Positions 14,891 through 22,182 of a stretch of 34,570 bases of DNA are shown in pieces. The stretch spans positions 1 to 34,570 of the forward strand of contig JALEKG010000045.1 in NCBI GenBank assembly GCA_022769185.1. Direction: 5' to 3'. Position numbers and translations under genes: made by a program. Each line of letters opens with the position of its first letter. The stretch's first letter is position 1. The notes beneath the pieces were generated by a model that saw only the letters and a program-made list of their open reading frames with translations, searched no databases and was not told where the DNA came from. Source of the DNA: Dorea sp. GTDB taxonomy: Bacteria > Bacillota > Clostridia > Lachnospirales > Lachnospiraceae.

Positions 14891-15340
14891 ATGAAGTGCC
14901 CATATTGCAGCCATCCGGATACTCGGGTCATTGATTCCAGACCCGCAGAAGACGGGAATTCAATACGTAGAAGACGTTCATGTGACGTGTGCGGAAAAAG
15001 ATTTACAACTTATGAAAAAGTTGAGACGATACCGCTTACTATTATAAAAAAGGATAATACCAGGGAACAGTATGAACGCAGGAAGCTTGAGAATGGTGTT
15101 CTGCGGGCATGTTACAAACGTCCGGTATCGACATCAGATATTCAGAGCACTGTTGATCGAATTGAGACAAAGGTTTTTAGTCTGGAAGAGAAAGAAATTC
15201 CAAGCAGCGTAATTGGTGAGATTGTGATGGAAGAGCTGAAAGATCTTGATGAGGTAGCGTATGTCAGATTTGCATCCGTTTACAGAGAGTTTAAGGATGT
15301 AAACACATTTATGGATGAATTGAAAAAAATATTGGAATAA
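14891..15340 (+). CDS. nrdR: Transcriptional repressor NrdR
   Basis: The product is 149 residues, the normal family length. It has a zinc ribbon with C3, C6, C31 and C34 (MKCPYC and SCDVCGKRF), a basic IRRRRSC stretch in the DNA-binding part, and an ATP-cone from about residue 48 (PLTIIKKDNTREQYERRKLENGVLRACYKRPV). NrdR senses ATP/dATP and represses ribonucleotide reductase genes by binding paired NrdR boxes. No reductase gene lies in this window, so its targets are elsewhere. AAAGGAA precedes ATG 14891. truA follows by 44 bases, and nrdR-truA-exonuclease may form one transcript. Confidence 0.95.
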   Translation: MKCPYCSHPDTRVIDSRPAEDGNSIRRRRSCDVCGKRFTTYEKVETIPLTIIKKDNTREQYERRKLENGVLRACYKRPVSTSDIQSTVDRIETKVFSLEEKEIPSSVIGEIVMEELKDLDEVAYVRFASVYREFKDVNTFMDELKKILE

Positions 15341-15384
15341 AGGTAATATATAGGATACAATAGCAGATCGGGTGATAAGATAGT

Positions 15385-16119
15385 ATGAGGACATATAAGT
15401 TGACCATTTCTTATGATGGCAGTAGATATCAGGGGTGGCAGAGGCAGGCGACTACGGATAACACAATCCAGTTTATTTTAGAGTGGAGTATTGGTAAGTT
15501 AGTTGGTTACCGGGTACATGTAGATGGATCTGGACGGACGGATGCGGGAGTGCATGCGCGCGGACAAGTGGCAAGTGTAAAGCTGTCGAAATTATATGAT
15601 ACGAAAGAATTAAAAGATTCTTTAAATCGATACCTTCCAGAGGATATTCGGATCGTAAAAGTGGAATTAGTTCAAAATGGTTTCCATGCCCGTAAAAGTG
15701 CGAAGGGAAAGAAATACGAATATTATATTGACTGTCGGGAAAAGCCGGATGTATTTTCCAGAAGATATTGTTTTCATTATCCAGAGAAGCTGGATATTGA
15801 AGCAATGCGTGAAGCTACCAAATATCTGGTCGGGCCCAAGAACTTTACAAGCTTTACGGATGATAAAGAATGTAAAGATCCAATCAGAAAGATTACGAAT
15901 ATTAAAATCGTAAGTAACGGCGAAAAAGTACGGATTACTTATTATGGAACAGGATTCTTATATCATATGGTCAGAATTCTGACAGGAACACTTCTTGAAA
16001 TCGGAACAGGAAAGAGGGATGCTTCTATGCTCCCGGTTGTAATCGCGGCAGAAGACCGCAGTCTGGCAGGATTTCTTGCACCGGCAAGGGGGCTGTTTTT
16101 ACGTAAAGTTTATTATTAA
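15385..16119 (+). CDS. truA: tRNA pseudouridine synthase A (copy 1)
   Basis: The product is 244 residues. It isomerises uridines 38-40 in the anticodon arm of many tRNAs. The N-terminus YKLTISYDGSRYQGWQRQ and the catalytic motif GSGRTDAGVHARGQ with D53 are plain, as is the late GTGFLYHMVRILTGTLLEIG. A second truA lies at 26318-27070 with only moderate similarity, so these are old paralogues rather than a recent duplication. This copy follows nrdR and precedes an exonuclease gene by 25 bases. The ribosome site before ATG 15385 is a modest GGGTGATA. Whether both copies act on the same positions cannot be told from sequence. Confidence 0.93.
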   Translation: MRTYKLTISYDGSRYQGWQRQATTDNTIQFILEWSIGKLVGYRVHVDGSGRTDAGVHARGQVASVKLSKLYDTKELKDSLNRYLPEDIRIVKVELVQNGFHARKSAKGKKYEYYIDCREKPDVFSRRYCFHYPEKLDIEAMREATKYLVGPKNFTSFTDDKECKDPIRKITNIKIVSNGEKVRITYYGTGFLYHMVRILTGTLLEIGTGKRDASMLPVVIAAEDRSLAGFLAPARGLFLRKVYY

Positions 16120-16144
16120 AGCAGGATATTATGGAGGATGAAAG

Positions 16145-16897
16145 ATGAAATTTATCTCATGGAACGTGAACGGGATCCGTGCCTGTGCGCAAAAAGGATT
16201 TATGGATTTTTTCCGGGAGACAGATGCAGATATTTTCTGTATTCAGGAAACAAAGATGCAGGAGGGACAGCTTGAACTGGATACTCCAGGATATTATCAG
16301 TATTGGAATTATGCGGAACGGAAAGGTTATTCGGGGACGGCTGTTTTTACTAAGAAAGAACCGATTTCCGTTGAATATGGGATAAAAATAGAGGAGCATG
16401 ATAAAGAGGGACGTGTGATCACTCTGGAATATGAAGAGTTTTATTTTGTGACTGTTTATACTCCTAATTCTCAGAATGAGCTCGCAAGACTTCCATATCG
16501 GATGAAGTGGGAAGAAGATTTCCTTGCATATCTGAAAAAACTGGAAGAGAAAAAACCAGTGATCTTCTGCGGTGATCTAAATGTCGCACATCAGGAGATT
16601 GATCTGAAAAATCCGAAGACGAATCGCAAAAATGCGGGTTTTACAGACGAGGAGCGTGAAAAGTTTACACATCTTCTGGATGCAGGATTCATTGATACAT
16701 TTCGGTATTTCTATCCAGATGCTACGGGTATTTATTCCTGGTGGTCTTATCGGTTCAGTGCACGAGCAAAGAATGCAGGGTGGCGTATTGATTACTTCTG
16801 TGTATCAGAGTGTTTAAAAGGCAGACTTAAGGATGCGAAAATTTTGACGGATGTTCTGGGATCAGATCATTGCCCGGTGGAACTAGACATCGAATAA
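16145..16897 (+). CDS. xth: Exodeoxyribonuclease III / AP endonuclease
   Basis: The product is a 250-residue enzyme of the exonuclease III (ExoA/XthA) family, which cleaves at abasic sites and removes 3' blocks in base-excision repair. Motifs in order: SWNVNGIRA with N8, [10 protein letters not shown] with the metal-binding E35, [13 protein letters not shown], the loop [36 protein letters not shown]...GWRIDYF, and the C-terminal [11 protein letters not shown] with the catalytic Asp-His pair. Length and motif order match the bacterial family. ATG 16145 follows GGAGGATG. It is the last gene before the convergent dehydrogenase, with a hairpin between them. Confidence 0.95.
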   Translation: MKFISWNVNGIRACAQKGFMDFFRETDADIFCIQETKMQEGQLELDTPGYYQYWNYAERKGYSGTAVFTKKEPISVEYGIKIEEHDKEGRVITLEYEEFYFVTVYTPNSQNELARLPYRMKWEEDFLAYLKKLEEKKPVIFCGDLNVAHQEIDLKNPKTNRKNAGFTDEEREKFTHLLDAGFIDTFRYFYPDATGIYSWWSYRFSARAKNAGWRIDYFCVSECLKGRLKDAKILTDVLGSDHCPVELDIE

Positions 16898-16911
16898 CAG
16901 TTGATATATCG

Positions 16912-16944
16912 GACGGCGGATATCTTTTAAAGGTATCCGCCGTC
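16912..16944. terminator. Hairpin between convergent genes, overlapping the dehydrogenase 3' end
   Basis: GACGGCGGATATCT (16912-16925) pairs with AGGTATCCGCCGTC (16931-16944) with one G-T pair. The stop codon and last codons of the minus-strand dehydrogenase lie in the right arm. Neither strand has a clear T-run, so termination efficiency is uncertain. Confidence 0.6.
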
Positions 16945-17661
16945 TGCACCTATTATTTGTCCAGTCAGATATTCTGGAGCATGTGCGATATCCCAGATGA
17001 TTTTAGCAATTTCATCAGGAGTTCCGTATCTGCCGGCAGGTATTTCATCCTCGAGAGCATGACGTTCCTGTTCAGACAACTGTCCATTCATTTCTGTGTC
17101 AATGACTCCGCAGGCAACTGCATTTACCTGAATGTTACTTGGCGCAAGTTCTTTGGCAAGAGCTCTGGTGAAGCCGTTTACACCGGATTTGGAAGCAGAA
17201 TAAGCGACTTCACAGGAAGCACCGCTGGTTCCCCACATGGAAGAAACATTGATGATTCTTCCGGATTTACGTGTTACCATGGGAGGAATCGCTGCACGGC
17301 AGCAATAAAATACGGAGGACAGATTGGTCTGGATGATACGGTCCCAATCAGCATCTGTCATATCCGTTAACAGGCTGATATGTGCAATTCCTGCATTATT
17401 CACCAATACGTCAAGGCAGTCGCATTGCTGATAAATCTGCTGGTATATGAGGGCAACATCTTCTGGATTTCCAACGTCTCCGGGGACCAGAGTGCACGGC
17501 ATATGATATATCGTTTCTATCGTTTCTTTGACTTCTTTTAGTGCATCAAGGGACCGGGTGCAGTTTAGAAATGTGTGGTATCCATGTGATGCGAATAACA
17601 AGGCTATACTTTTTCCAATTCCTCTGGAAGAACCTGTGATGAATATGGTTTTCTGATTCAT
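16927..17661 (-). CDS. Short-chain dehydrogenase/reductase, FabG-like
   Basis: The product is a 244-residue classical SDR. It has the NAD(P) motif TGSSRGIG (9-16), NNAG (88-91), the active-site serine in NVSSMWG (140-141) and YSASK with Y154 and K158. The C-terminus ends TGQIIGADGGYL, the usual FabG-like end. It resembles 3-oxoacyl-ACP reductase, but it stands alone with no fatty-acid genes nearby, so it may act on another hydroxy/keto substrate. The C-terminal part of the catalytic domain is intact. AAAGGAGTAG lies before the ATG at 17661. It is divergent from the HD hydrolase gene, and the two promoters overlap. Confidence 0.9.
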   Translation of the reverse strand: MNQKTIFITGSSRGIGKSIALLFASHGYHTFLNCTRSLDALKEVKETIETIYHMPCTLVPGDVGNPEDVALIYQQIYQQCDCLDVLVNNAGIAHISLLTDMTDADWDRIIQTNLSSVFYCCRAAIPPMVTRKSGRIINVSSMWGTSGASCEVAYSASKSGVNGFTRALAKELAPSNIQVNAVACGVIDTEMNGQLSEQERHALEDEIPAGRYGTPDEIAKIIWDIAHAPEYLTGQIIGADGGYL

Positions 17662-17698
17662 ATCTCTACTCCTTTTTGAGACGATAATGGATTGCGTA

Positions 17699-17746
17699 TT
17701 TGGTAATTTTCCCTATTATTATATAATGGAATTGTTGCCATTTAAA
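17699..17746. promoter_or_regulatory. Overlapping divergent promoters
   Basis: On the plus strand TTTGGT (17699-17704) and TATAAT (17722-17727) are 17 bases apart and point at the HD hydrolase gene. On the minus strand TTTAAA (17741-17746) and TATAAT (17718-17723) are 17 bases apart and point at the dehydrogenase. The -10 boxes overlap, so the two would compete for polymerase. The -35 boxes are weak. Confidence 0.5.
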
Positions 17747-17861
17747 GTCCCGGGTGATATGATTTATTAGATAAGAACAATCTTCCATATGCAATCGAGA
17801 TAACAACTTATGTTGGGACAGGACTTCGTGAGGAGATAGAAGAATAAGGAGAGATACCGAT

Positions 17862-18398
17862 ATGATCAACAAAGCGATAGAATTTGCTACGAAAGCACAC
17901 GAGGGACAGTTTAGGAAAGGAACCAAAAGACCATATATTGTTCATCCGATTGAGGTTGGAGATATAGTGTCAACTATGACAAGAGATGAAGAAGTAATCA
18001 GCGCTGCAGTTCTGCATGATACAATTGAGGACTGTGAAGGTGTGACGCAGAGAATATTGGCGCAGGAATTTTCGGAACGGGTTGCATATATCGTTGCGCA
18101 GGAAAGTGAAGATAAGTCCAGAACATGGATGGAAAGAAAGACAGCAACGATCGAGCATATCCGCACGGCACCACGGGAGGTGCAAATGGTAGGGCTGGCC
18201 GATAAATTATCAAATATGAGAGATATAGACCGTGATTATCCTGTCTATGGGGAAGAATTGTGGAATCGCTTCCGTATGAAAGATAAAAAGATTATCGGAT
18301 GGTATTATAAGGGAATCCGGGATGCACTGAAAGACGCTTTTTGTGGAACGGATGCATATGAGGAGTACTGCAGGCTGATCCAAAAGAATTTTGAATAA
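17862..18398 (+). CDS. HD-domain hydrolase, Mesh1-like (p)ppGpp hydrolase family
   Basis: The product is 178 residues, a single HD domain like the hydrolase half of RelA/SpoT. The N-terminal helix AIEFATKAHEGQFRKGTKRPYIVHP gives H28, AAVLHDTIED gives H52-D53, and LADKLSNMRD gives D114, together forming the metal site. There is no synthetase, TGS or ACT domain, so it is a small alarmone-hydrolase candidate that may degrade (p)ppGpp or a related 3'-phosphorylated nucleotide. AAGGAGAGA precedes ATG 17862. The 128-base leader shows no structure I can name. The next gene (DUF1848) follows by 56 bases and may be co-transcribed. Confidence 0.85.
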   Translation: MINKAIEFATKAHEGQFRKGTKRPYIVHPIEVGDIVSTMTRDEEVISAAVLHDTIEDCEGVTQRILAQEFSERVAYIVAQESEDKSRTWMERKTATIEHIRTAPREVQMVGLADKLSNMRDIDRDYPVYGEELWNRFRMKDKKIIGWYYKGIRDALKDAFCGTDAYEEYCRLIQKNFE

Positions 18399-18454
18399 CA
18401 GAAAATAGTCAGGGGGATTCAGATATCCATCCCTGAATAGGCAGGAGTTAGAAG

Positions 18455-19405
18455 ATGATTATAAGTGCAAGCAGAAGAACGGATATTCCGGCTTTGTATC
18501 CCCAATGGTTTTTAAACCGTTTGAAAGCCGGAGAAGTTCTGGTCCCCAATCCATATAATCGAAAAAAAGTAAGCCGTATTTCATTGTCACCTGATACGGT
18601 GGATTGTATTGCGTTTTGGACGAAGAACCCAGAACCAATCCTGCCTTTTTTAAAAGAGATTGATGAAATGGGGTATCAATATTATTTTCAGATGACGATC
18701 ACAGACTATGATTCAGATATGGAAACGGAGCTTCCTTCTATAGCAGAATCTATGGCAACTTTCCTTCTTGTGAGTGAGATGCTGGGAAAGGAAAGGATGG
18801 ACTGGAGATTTGATCCGATCATTCTGAACGAAAAGTATACGGTTCCTTATCATTTGGAAAAGTTTGAAATGATGTGTGAATGGATGCATAAGGCAACAAC
18901 CAGATGTATCATTAGTTTTGTGGATACTTATAAAGATAGTCCGTTTCTGGAACTGGAACAGGAAGATATGATAGAACTTGCGGAAGGATTGTCTAAGATT
19001 GCAAGAAACTATCAGCTTCCAATCTATACATGCTCGGAGAAGATTGATCTGAGCCGTTACGGAATCCAACATGGAGCATGCATTGATAAAGAAAAGATTC
19101 ATAAACTGATTGGTTATAAAGTGGATTTAAAGAAAGATCCTGGACAGAGACGGGAGTGCGGTTGTGCAGAAAGTATAGATATTGGTATGTATGATACTTG
19201 TATTCATGGCTGTAAATATTGTTATGCTACGGGGAGTCTGGAAAGTGCAAAGAAAAAGTATGGTCAGCATGATCCTGGCTCTCCGCTCCTGACAGGCAAT
19301 CTTAAAGGGGACGAAGTAATTACGGATAAGGAAGTAAGATCCAGCAGAGATAATCAGTTGTCGTTGTTTGATTTACCGGAAATGTATATGAATAGTAGAA
19401 AGTAG
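18455..19405 (+). CDS. DUF1848 family protein with C-terminal cysteine cluster
   Basis: The product is 316 residues. The start MIISASRRTDIPALYPQWF and the early FWTKNPEPILPFL segment are typical of DUF1848. The C-terminal part holds a cysteine cluster, CGCAESIDIGMYDTCIHGCKYCYAT, with the last three cysteines spaced CxxxCxxC, suggesting an iron-sulfur or zinc site reminiscent of radical-SAM proteins. WRFDPIILNEKY in the middle is also characteristic. No function is established for the family, and I do not assign one. It sits between the HD hydrolase and acylphosphatase on the same strand; acylphosphatase begins 11 bases after its stop. Confidence 0.85.
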   Translation: MIISASRRTDIPALYPQWFLNRLKAGEVLVPNPYNRKKVSRISLSPDTVDCIAFWTKNPEPILPFLKEIDEMGYQYYFQMTITDYDSDMETELPSIAESMATFLLVSEMLGKERMDWRFDPIILNEKYTVPYHLEKFEMMCEWMHKATTRCIISFVDTYKDSPFLELEQEDMIELAEGLSKIARNYQLPIYTCSEKIDLSRYGIQHGACIDKEKIHKLIGYKVDLKKDPGQRRECGCAESIDIGMYDTCIHGCKYCYATGSLESAKKKYGQHDPGSPLLTGNLKGDEVITDKEVRSSRDNQLSLFDLPEMYMNSRK

Positions 19406-19416
19406 TGGTAGGATAA

Positions 19417-19686
19417 GTGGCAGAAGTAAGAAGGAAAATGAGATTTCATGGCAGAGTACAGGGAGTAGGATTCCGTTTTACAGCAAAGTATCTGGCGCAG
19501 TCTCTTGGTCTGACCGGATGGGTGGAAAATGAATATGACGGCACAGTGCTTATGGAGATTCAGGGAAGGGAGCAGCTGATCTTTGAATTAATGAAGGGGT
19601 TAAACCGCAGTAATTTTATTCAAATTGACTGGATTGATACAGAGGATATTCCTGTGATACAAGAAAGCTGTTTTGTTACGAGATAA
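19417..19686 (+). CDS. acyP: Acylphosphatase
   Basis: The product is 89 residues from GTG 19417, or 82 from ATG 19438, which has the better AAGGAAA spacing; the true start is uncertain. It hydrolyses the carboxyl-phosphate bond of acyl phosphates. The signature GRVQGVGFRFTAKYLA holds the phosphate-binding loop and catalytic arginine, and GWVENEYDGTV holds the catalytic asparagine. The length is normal for the family. It follows the DUF1848 gene by 11 bases and precedes a TetR regulator, probably as one transcript. Substrates such as acetyl or carbamoyl phosphate are plausible in an organism with carbamate kinase and 2-oxoacid oxidoreductases, but this is inference. Confidence 0.9.
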   Translation: MAEVRRKMRFHGRVQGVGFRFTAKYLAQSLGLTGWVENEYDGTVLMEIQGREQLIFELMKGLNRSNFIQIDWIDTEDIPVIQESCFVTR

Positions 19687-19710
19687 CGAGTGCATTGAGG
19701 AGTGGAAGTT

Positions 19711-20289
19711 ATGGAAAAGAGGAGTGTAAAGAGTAAAATCGTATCAGCCGCATGGCAGCTGTTTCATGAGAAAGGATATAATGGTACTACTGTGGATGAA
19801 ATTATTGAACTATCCGGGACATCTAAAGGATCGTTTTATTATTATTTTAATACGAAAGATGAACTTTTGAATACCTTGTCTATGATTCTGGATGATTATT
19901 ATGAAGAATTGGAACAGAGAATGGATCCACAGATGAATAGCTTTTCAAAGTTGTTATATCTGAATTATAAAGCGCATTCCATGATGGAAGAAAAGATCAG
20001 CATTGATCTCGTTTCTTCTCTTTATTCGACACAGCTGGTAGCTCAGGGAAACCGACATCTCCTGGATCAGAACCGTAAATATTATAAGCTGATTATGAAA
20101 ACAGTGGAAGAAGGGCAGAAAAAAGGACATATCCGTTCAGATGTTCCGGCTACGGAGATTACAAAATATTATTCCATGTGTGAACGGGCTCTTGTATCAG
20201 ACTGGTGCCTGAATGAAGGTGAGTATTCCCTGGGGGAGAAAAGTAAAGAATATATGCCAATCATGATGGAGCATTTTAAAGTAGAATAG
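19711..20289 (+). CDS. TetR/AcrR-family transcriptional regulator
   Basis: The product is 192 residues from ATG 19711, preceded by GAGGAG at a good distance; an in-frame GTG at 19702 overlaps that ribosome site and is less likely. The N-terminal helix-turn-helix is plain: AAWQLFHEKGYNGTTVDEIIELSGTSKGSFYYYFNTKDEL. The C-terminal ligand domain (about 60-190) is divergent and gives no hint of the effector. It lies downstream of acylphosphatase by 24 bases and could control that set of genes or a distant target. A bidirectional terminator follows immediately. Confidence 0.9.
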   Translation: MEKRSVKSKIVSAAWQLFHEKGYNGTTVDEIIELSGTSKGSFYYYFNTKDELLNTLSMILDDYYEELEQRMDPQMNSFSKLLYLNYKAHSMMEEKISIDLVSSLYSTQLVAQGNRHLLDQNRKYYKLIMKTVEEGQKKGHIRSDVPATEITKYYSMCERALVSDWCLNEGEYSLGEKSKEYMPIMMEHFKVE

Positions 20290-20300
20290 AGACAGAAAAA

Positions 20301-20338
20301 GAAGGGATTATTGTTCGATAATCCCTTCGTGTTTTTTT
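20301..20338. terminator. Bidirectional terminator overlapping the GntR gene end
   Basis: GAAGGGATTAT (20301-20311) pairs perfectly with ATAATCCCTTC (20318-20328). The plus strand continues GTGTTTTTTT, and the minus strand continues TTTTTC. The stop codon of the minus-strand GntR gene (20308-20310) is inside the stem, and its last codons form the rest. Confidence 0.93.
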
Positions 20339-20967
20339 AGAGCGCTATTGCGGCCGATATAAAAATGGTCGCTTCGCAGAATCTCATAAGCTTTTTCATA
20401 ATTGCCTTTGCGCATATAGGCAATCATTTTTTTTAGATTTTCATTTGTTTTCGGAATTCTCATACCATTTTTGATAGAATATTGTCCAATCCTTATCAGC
20501 TCAGATAAATTGTTTTCATAGATCCGGTTGATTCTGTCATTTTCTAAGATGCTGATAATTTCCATGTGCATGGCGGTATCTGCAATTTCCCAGTCATACA
20601 GGTCACCAGCAACGGCAAACATGCGAACCACCTTTTCTTCAATCCGGTAGGAATACTCTTCATAACGGCCAGTAGTAAAAATCAGTTGAAATGCTGCACC
20701 TTCTAAAAGCTCCCGCAGTTGGTAAATTTCGTTAATGTCTTTGTCAGTAATCTCTCGGACAGTCATGGATTTATAATAATCGGAGACAATCAATCCTTCG
20801 GCCTGAAGCATCTGGATCGCTGTACGCACCGGACTACGGCTCATGCCAAGTTCCCGGGTCAGCATGGCTTCTGTTAATATCATACCTGGTGGATATGTCA
20901 GATTTAAAATGTTACGTTTGATTGTCTCATATGCCTGGTCAGCAAGGGATGCGTTTTTTTCGCTCAT
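20308..20967 (-). CDS. GntR-family transcriptional regulator (FCD subfamily)
   Basis: The product is 219 residues. The winged helix spans about residues 8-72 (LADQAYETIKRNIL, then TRELGMSRSPVRTAIQMLQAEGL), followed by an FCD-type helical ligand domain (about 80-205) with YQLRELLEGAAFQLI and DTAMHMEIISIL. FCD regulators usually bind organic acids or amino-acid derivatives. It is divergent from proC. The intergenic region holds four GTATAC-centred palindromes, one on its own -10 box and two just after the proC start of transcription, so it probably represses itself and proC. GGGAGG precedes the ATG at 20967. The effector is unknown; a proline-related metabolite is a guess from context. Confidence 0.9.
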   Translation of the reverse strand: MSEKNASLADQAYETIKRNILNLTYPPGMILTEAMLTRELGMSRSPVRTAIQMLQAEGLIVSDYYKSMTVREITDKDINEIYQLRELLEGAAFQLIFTTGRYEEYSYRIEEKVVRMFAVAGDLYDWEIADTAMHMEIISILENDRINRIYENNLSELIRIGQYSIKNGMRIPKTNENLKKMIAYMRKGNYEKAYEILRSDHFYIGRNSALKKHEGIIEQ

Positions 20968-21030
20968 ATATGACCTCCCTCTGGAAAAATGGATATTGGA
21001 AAAATCGGATAACGGTATACGTTGTTATAT

Positions 21031-21059
21031 ATTGTATACAAATTATAACGTGTTTTCAA
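21031..21059 (-). promoter_or_regulatory. Promoter of the GntR gene
   Basis: On the minus strand TTGAAA (plus 21054-21059) and TACAAT (plus 21031-21036) are separated by 17 bases. A TTGTATACAA palindrome overlaps the -10 box. Confidence 0.7.
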
Positions 21060-21080
21060 GAAAAATTCAATATATTAGTG

Positions 21081-21109
21081 TTGACTTTTTCGATGGGTAG
21101 TGTTATATT
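21081..21109 (+). promoter_or_regulatory. Promoter of proC
   Basis: TTGACT (21081-21086) and TATATT (21104-21109) are 17 bases apart. Transcription would begin near 21116, just before two GTATAC palindromes. Confidence 0.82.
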
Positions 21110-21222
21110 CTCTTTAGAAAGATTTGTATACAAATTTTAAAAATGTATACAATTCGGCGAAGATATAATAAGTATTTTATCATGCAGTAAACTGCAAAAC
21201 AATTTTTGAAAGGATGGGAAAA

Positions 21223-22017
21223 ATGAAATTAGGATTTATTGGCACAGGAAACATGGCATCCGCTATTATGGGTGGAATTATTAAGAATCAGGTTGTTCCG
21301 GCAGAAGAAATTATAGGGGCAGATTTGTTTGCACCGGGAAGAGAAAGAGCAAAAGCACAGTTTGGAATCCAGGTGACTGCAGATAATAAAGAAGTTGTAG
21401 AAAAGGCAGAAGTAATTGTACTTTCTGTAAAACCGCAGTTTTATGCAAGTGTGATTTCTGAGATTAAAGATCTGATAAAAGAGAATCAGATTGTTATTAC
21501 AATTGCGCCAGGAAAAACTTTGACCTGGCTGTCAGAACAGTTTGGAAAAGATGTTAAGATTGTACGTACGATGCCGAATACACCGGCTATGGTAGGCGCA
21601 GGTATGACCGCGGCCTGCCCGAATGAGTTCCTGACAGAGGATGAGATCGCATATGTGAAGACTCTTCTGGAGAGTTTTAGCCGTGTAGAGATTATTCCGG
21701 AGAGATTGATGGATGTGGTTGTATCTGTAAGCGGAAGTTCACCGGCATACGTATTTATGTTGATTGAAGCTATGGCAGATGCGGCAGTGTCAGGCGGAAT
21801 GCCAAGACCACAGGCATATCAGTTTGCTGCACAGGCTGTTATGGGAAGTGCTAAGATGGTATTGGATACAGGCAAGCATCCAGGTGAATTAAAAGATATG
21901 GTCTGCTCACCGGCAGGAACCACTATTGAGGCAGTACGTACTCTGGAAGAACGTGGATTCAGAAGTGCGATAATTGAAGCAATGAAAGTGTGTGAAGAAA
22001 TTTCAAAGAGTATGTAA
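21223..22017 (+). CDS. proC: Pyrroline-5-carboxylate reductase
   Basis: The product is 264 residues and catalyses the last step of proline synthesis, NAD(P)H-dependent reduction of pyrroline-5-carboxylate. The Rossmann motif is FIGTGNMASAIMGG at the N-terminus; VLSVKPQ, VRTMPNTPAMVGAGMTA, SGSSPAYVFMLIEAMADAAV and the C-terminal HPGELKDMVCSPAGTTIEAV are all family signatures. The start at 21223 is preferred because GAAAGGATGGG precedes it; an ATG at 21214 sits directly on the ribosome site. It is monocistronic, with its own promoter and a hairpin downstream, and is probably controlled by the divergent GntR regulator. Confidence 0.95.
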   Translation: MKLGFIGTGNMASAIMGGIIKNQVVPAEEIIGADLFAPGRERAKAQFGIQVTADNKEVVEKAEVIVLSVKPQFYASVISEIKDLIKENQIVITIAPGKTLTWLSEQFGKDVKIVRTMPNTPAMVGAGMTAACPNEFLTEDEIAYVKTLLESFSRVEIIPERLMDVVVSVSGSSPAYVFMLIEAMADAAVSGGMPRPQAYQFAAQAVMGSAKMVLDTGKHPGELKDMVCSPAGTTIEAVRTLEERGFRSAIIEAMKVCEEISKSM

Positions 22018-22048
22018 GAATAAGTCTTGATTTTTATCATGGATTTTG

Positions 22049-22090
22049 GGGCAGATGCAGGCAAAAGCAGCATCTGCCCTTGCTTATTGT
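22049..22090 (+). terminator. Probable terminator after proC
   Basis: GGGCAGATGC (22049-22058) pairs perfectly with GCATCTGCCC (22070-22079). The following TTGCTTATTGTT is only moderately T-rich. Confidence 0.75.
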
Positions 22091-22118
22091 TCGATTCATA
22101 TGGTAAAATTTTTACCAT
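22080..22118 (+). promoter_or_regulatory. Possible promoter with 19-bp palindrome
   Basis: TTGCTT (22080-22085) and TAAAAT (22104-22109) are 18 bases apart. ATGGTAAAATTTTTACCAT (22100-22118) is a perfect palindrome about a single central base and covers the -10 box. It lies 65 bases before the gene at 22183 and would suit a repressor site. Confidence 0.5.
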
Positions 22119-22182
22119 GGGTTATGTGCAGTTTTCAAAACAAGACTGAGATGCCATGGAAGGTAAAGACAGGTGGAAAAGC

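Larger units (their letters stand above)
21015..21152. promoter_or_regulatory. Four GTATAC palindromes, candidate GntR operators
   Basis: GTATAC occurs at 21015-21020, 21034-21039, 21126-21131 and 21145-21150. Two copies are extended to the perfect palindrome TTGTATACAA (21032-21041 and 21124-21133), and a third is ATGTATACAA (21143-21152). The second covers the -10 of the GntR promoter, and the third and fourth lie just downstream of the proC promoter. FCD-type GntR proteins commonly bind GTATAC-centred palindromes, so autoregulation and proC repression are likely. Confidence 0.75.

Noticed and set aside
22080-22118. The palindrome at 22100-22118 as part of the proC terminator
   Set aside because: The proC hairpin at 22049-22079 already ends before it, and this palindrome has a single-base centre, which cannot form a normal loop, so an operator is the better reading.
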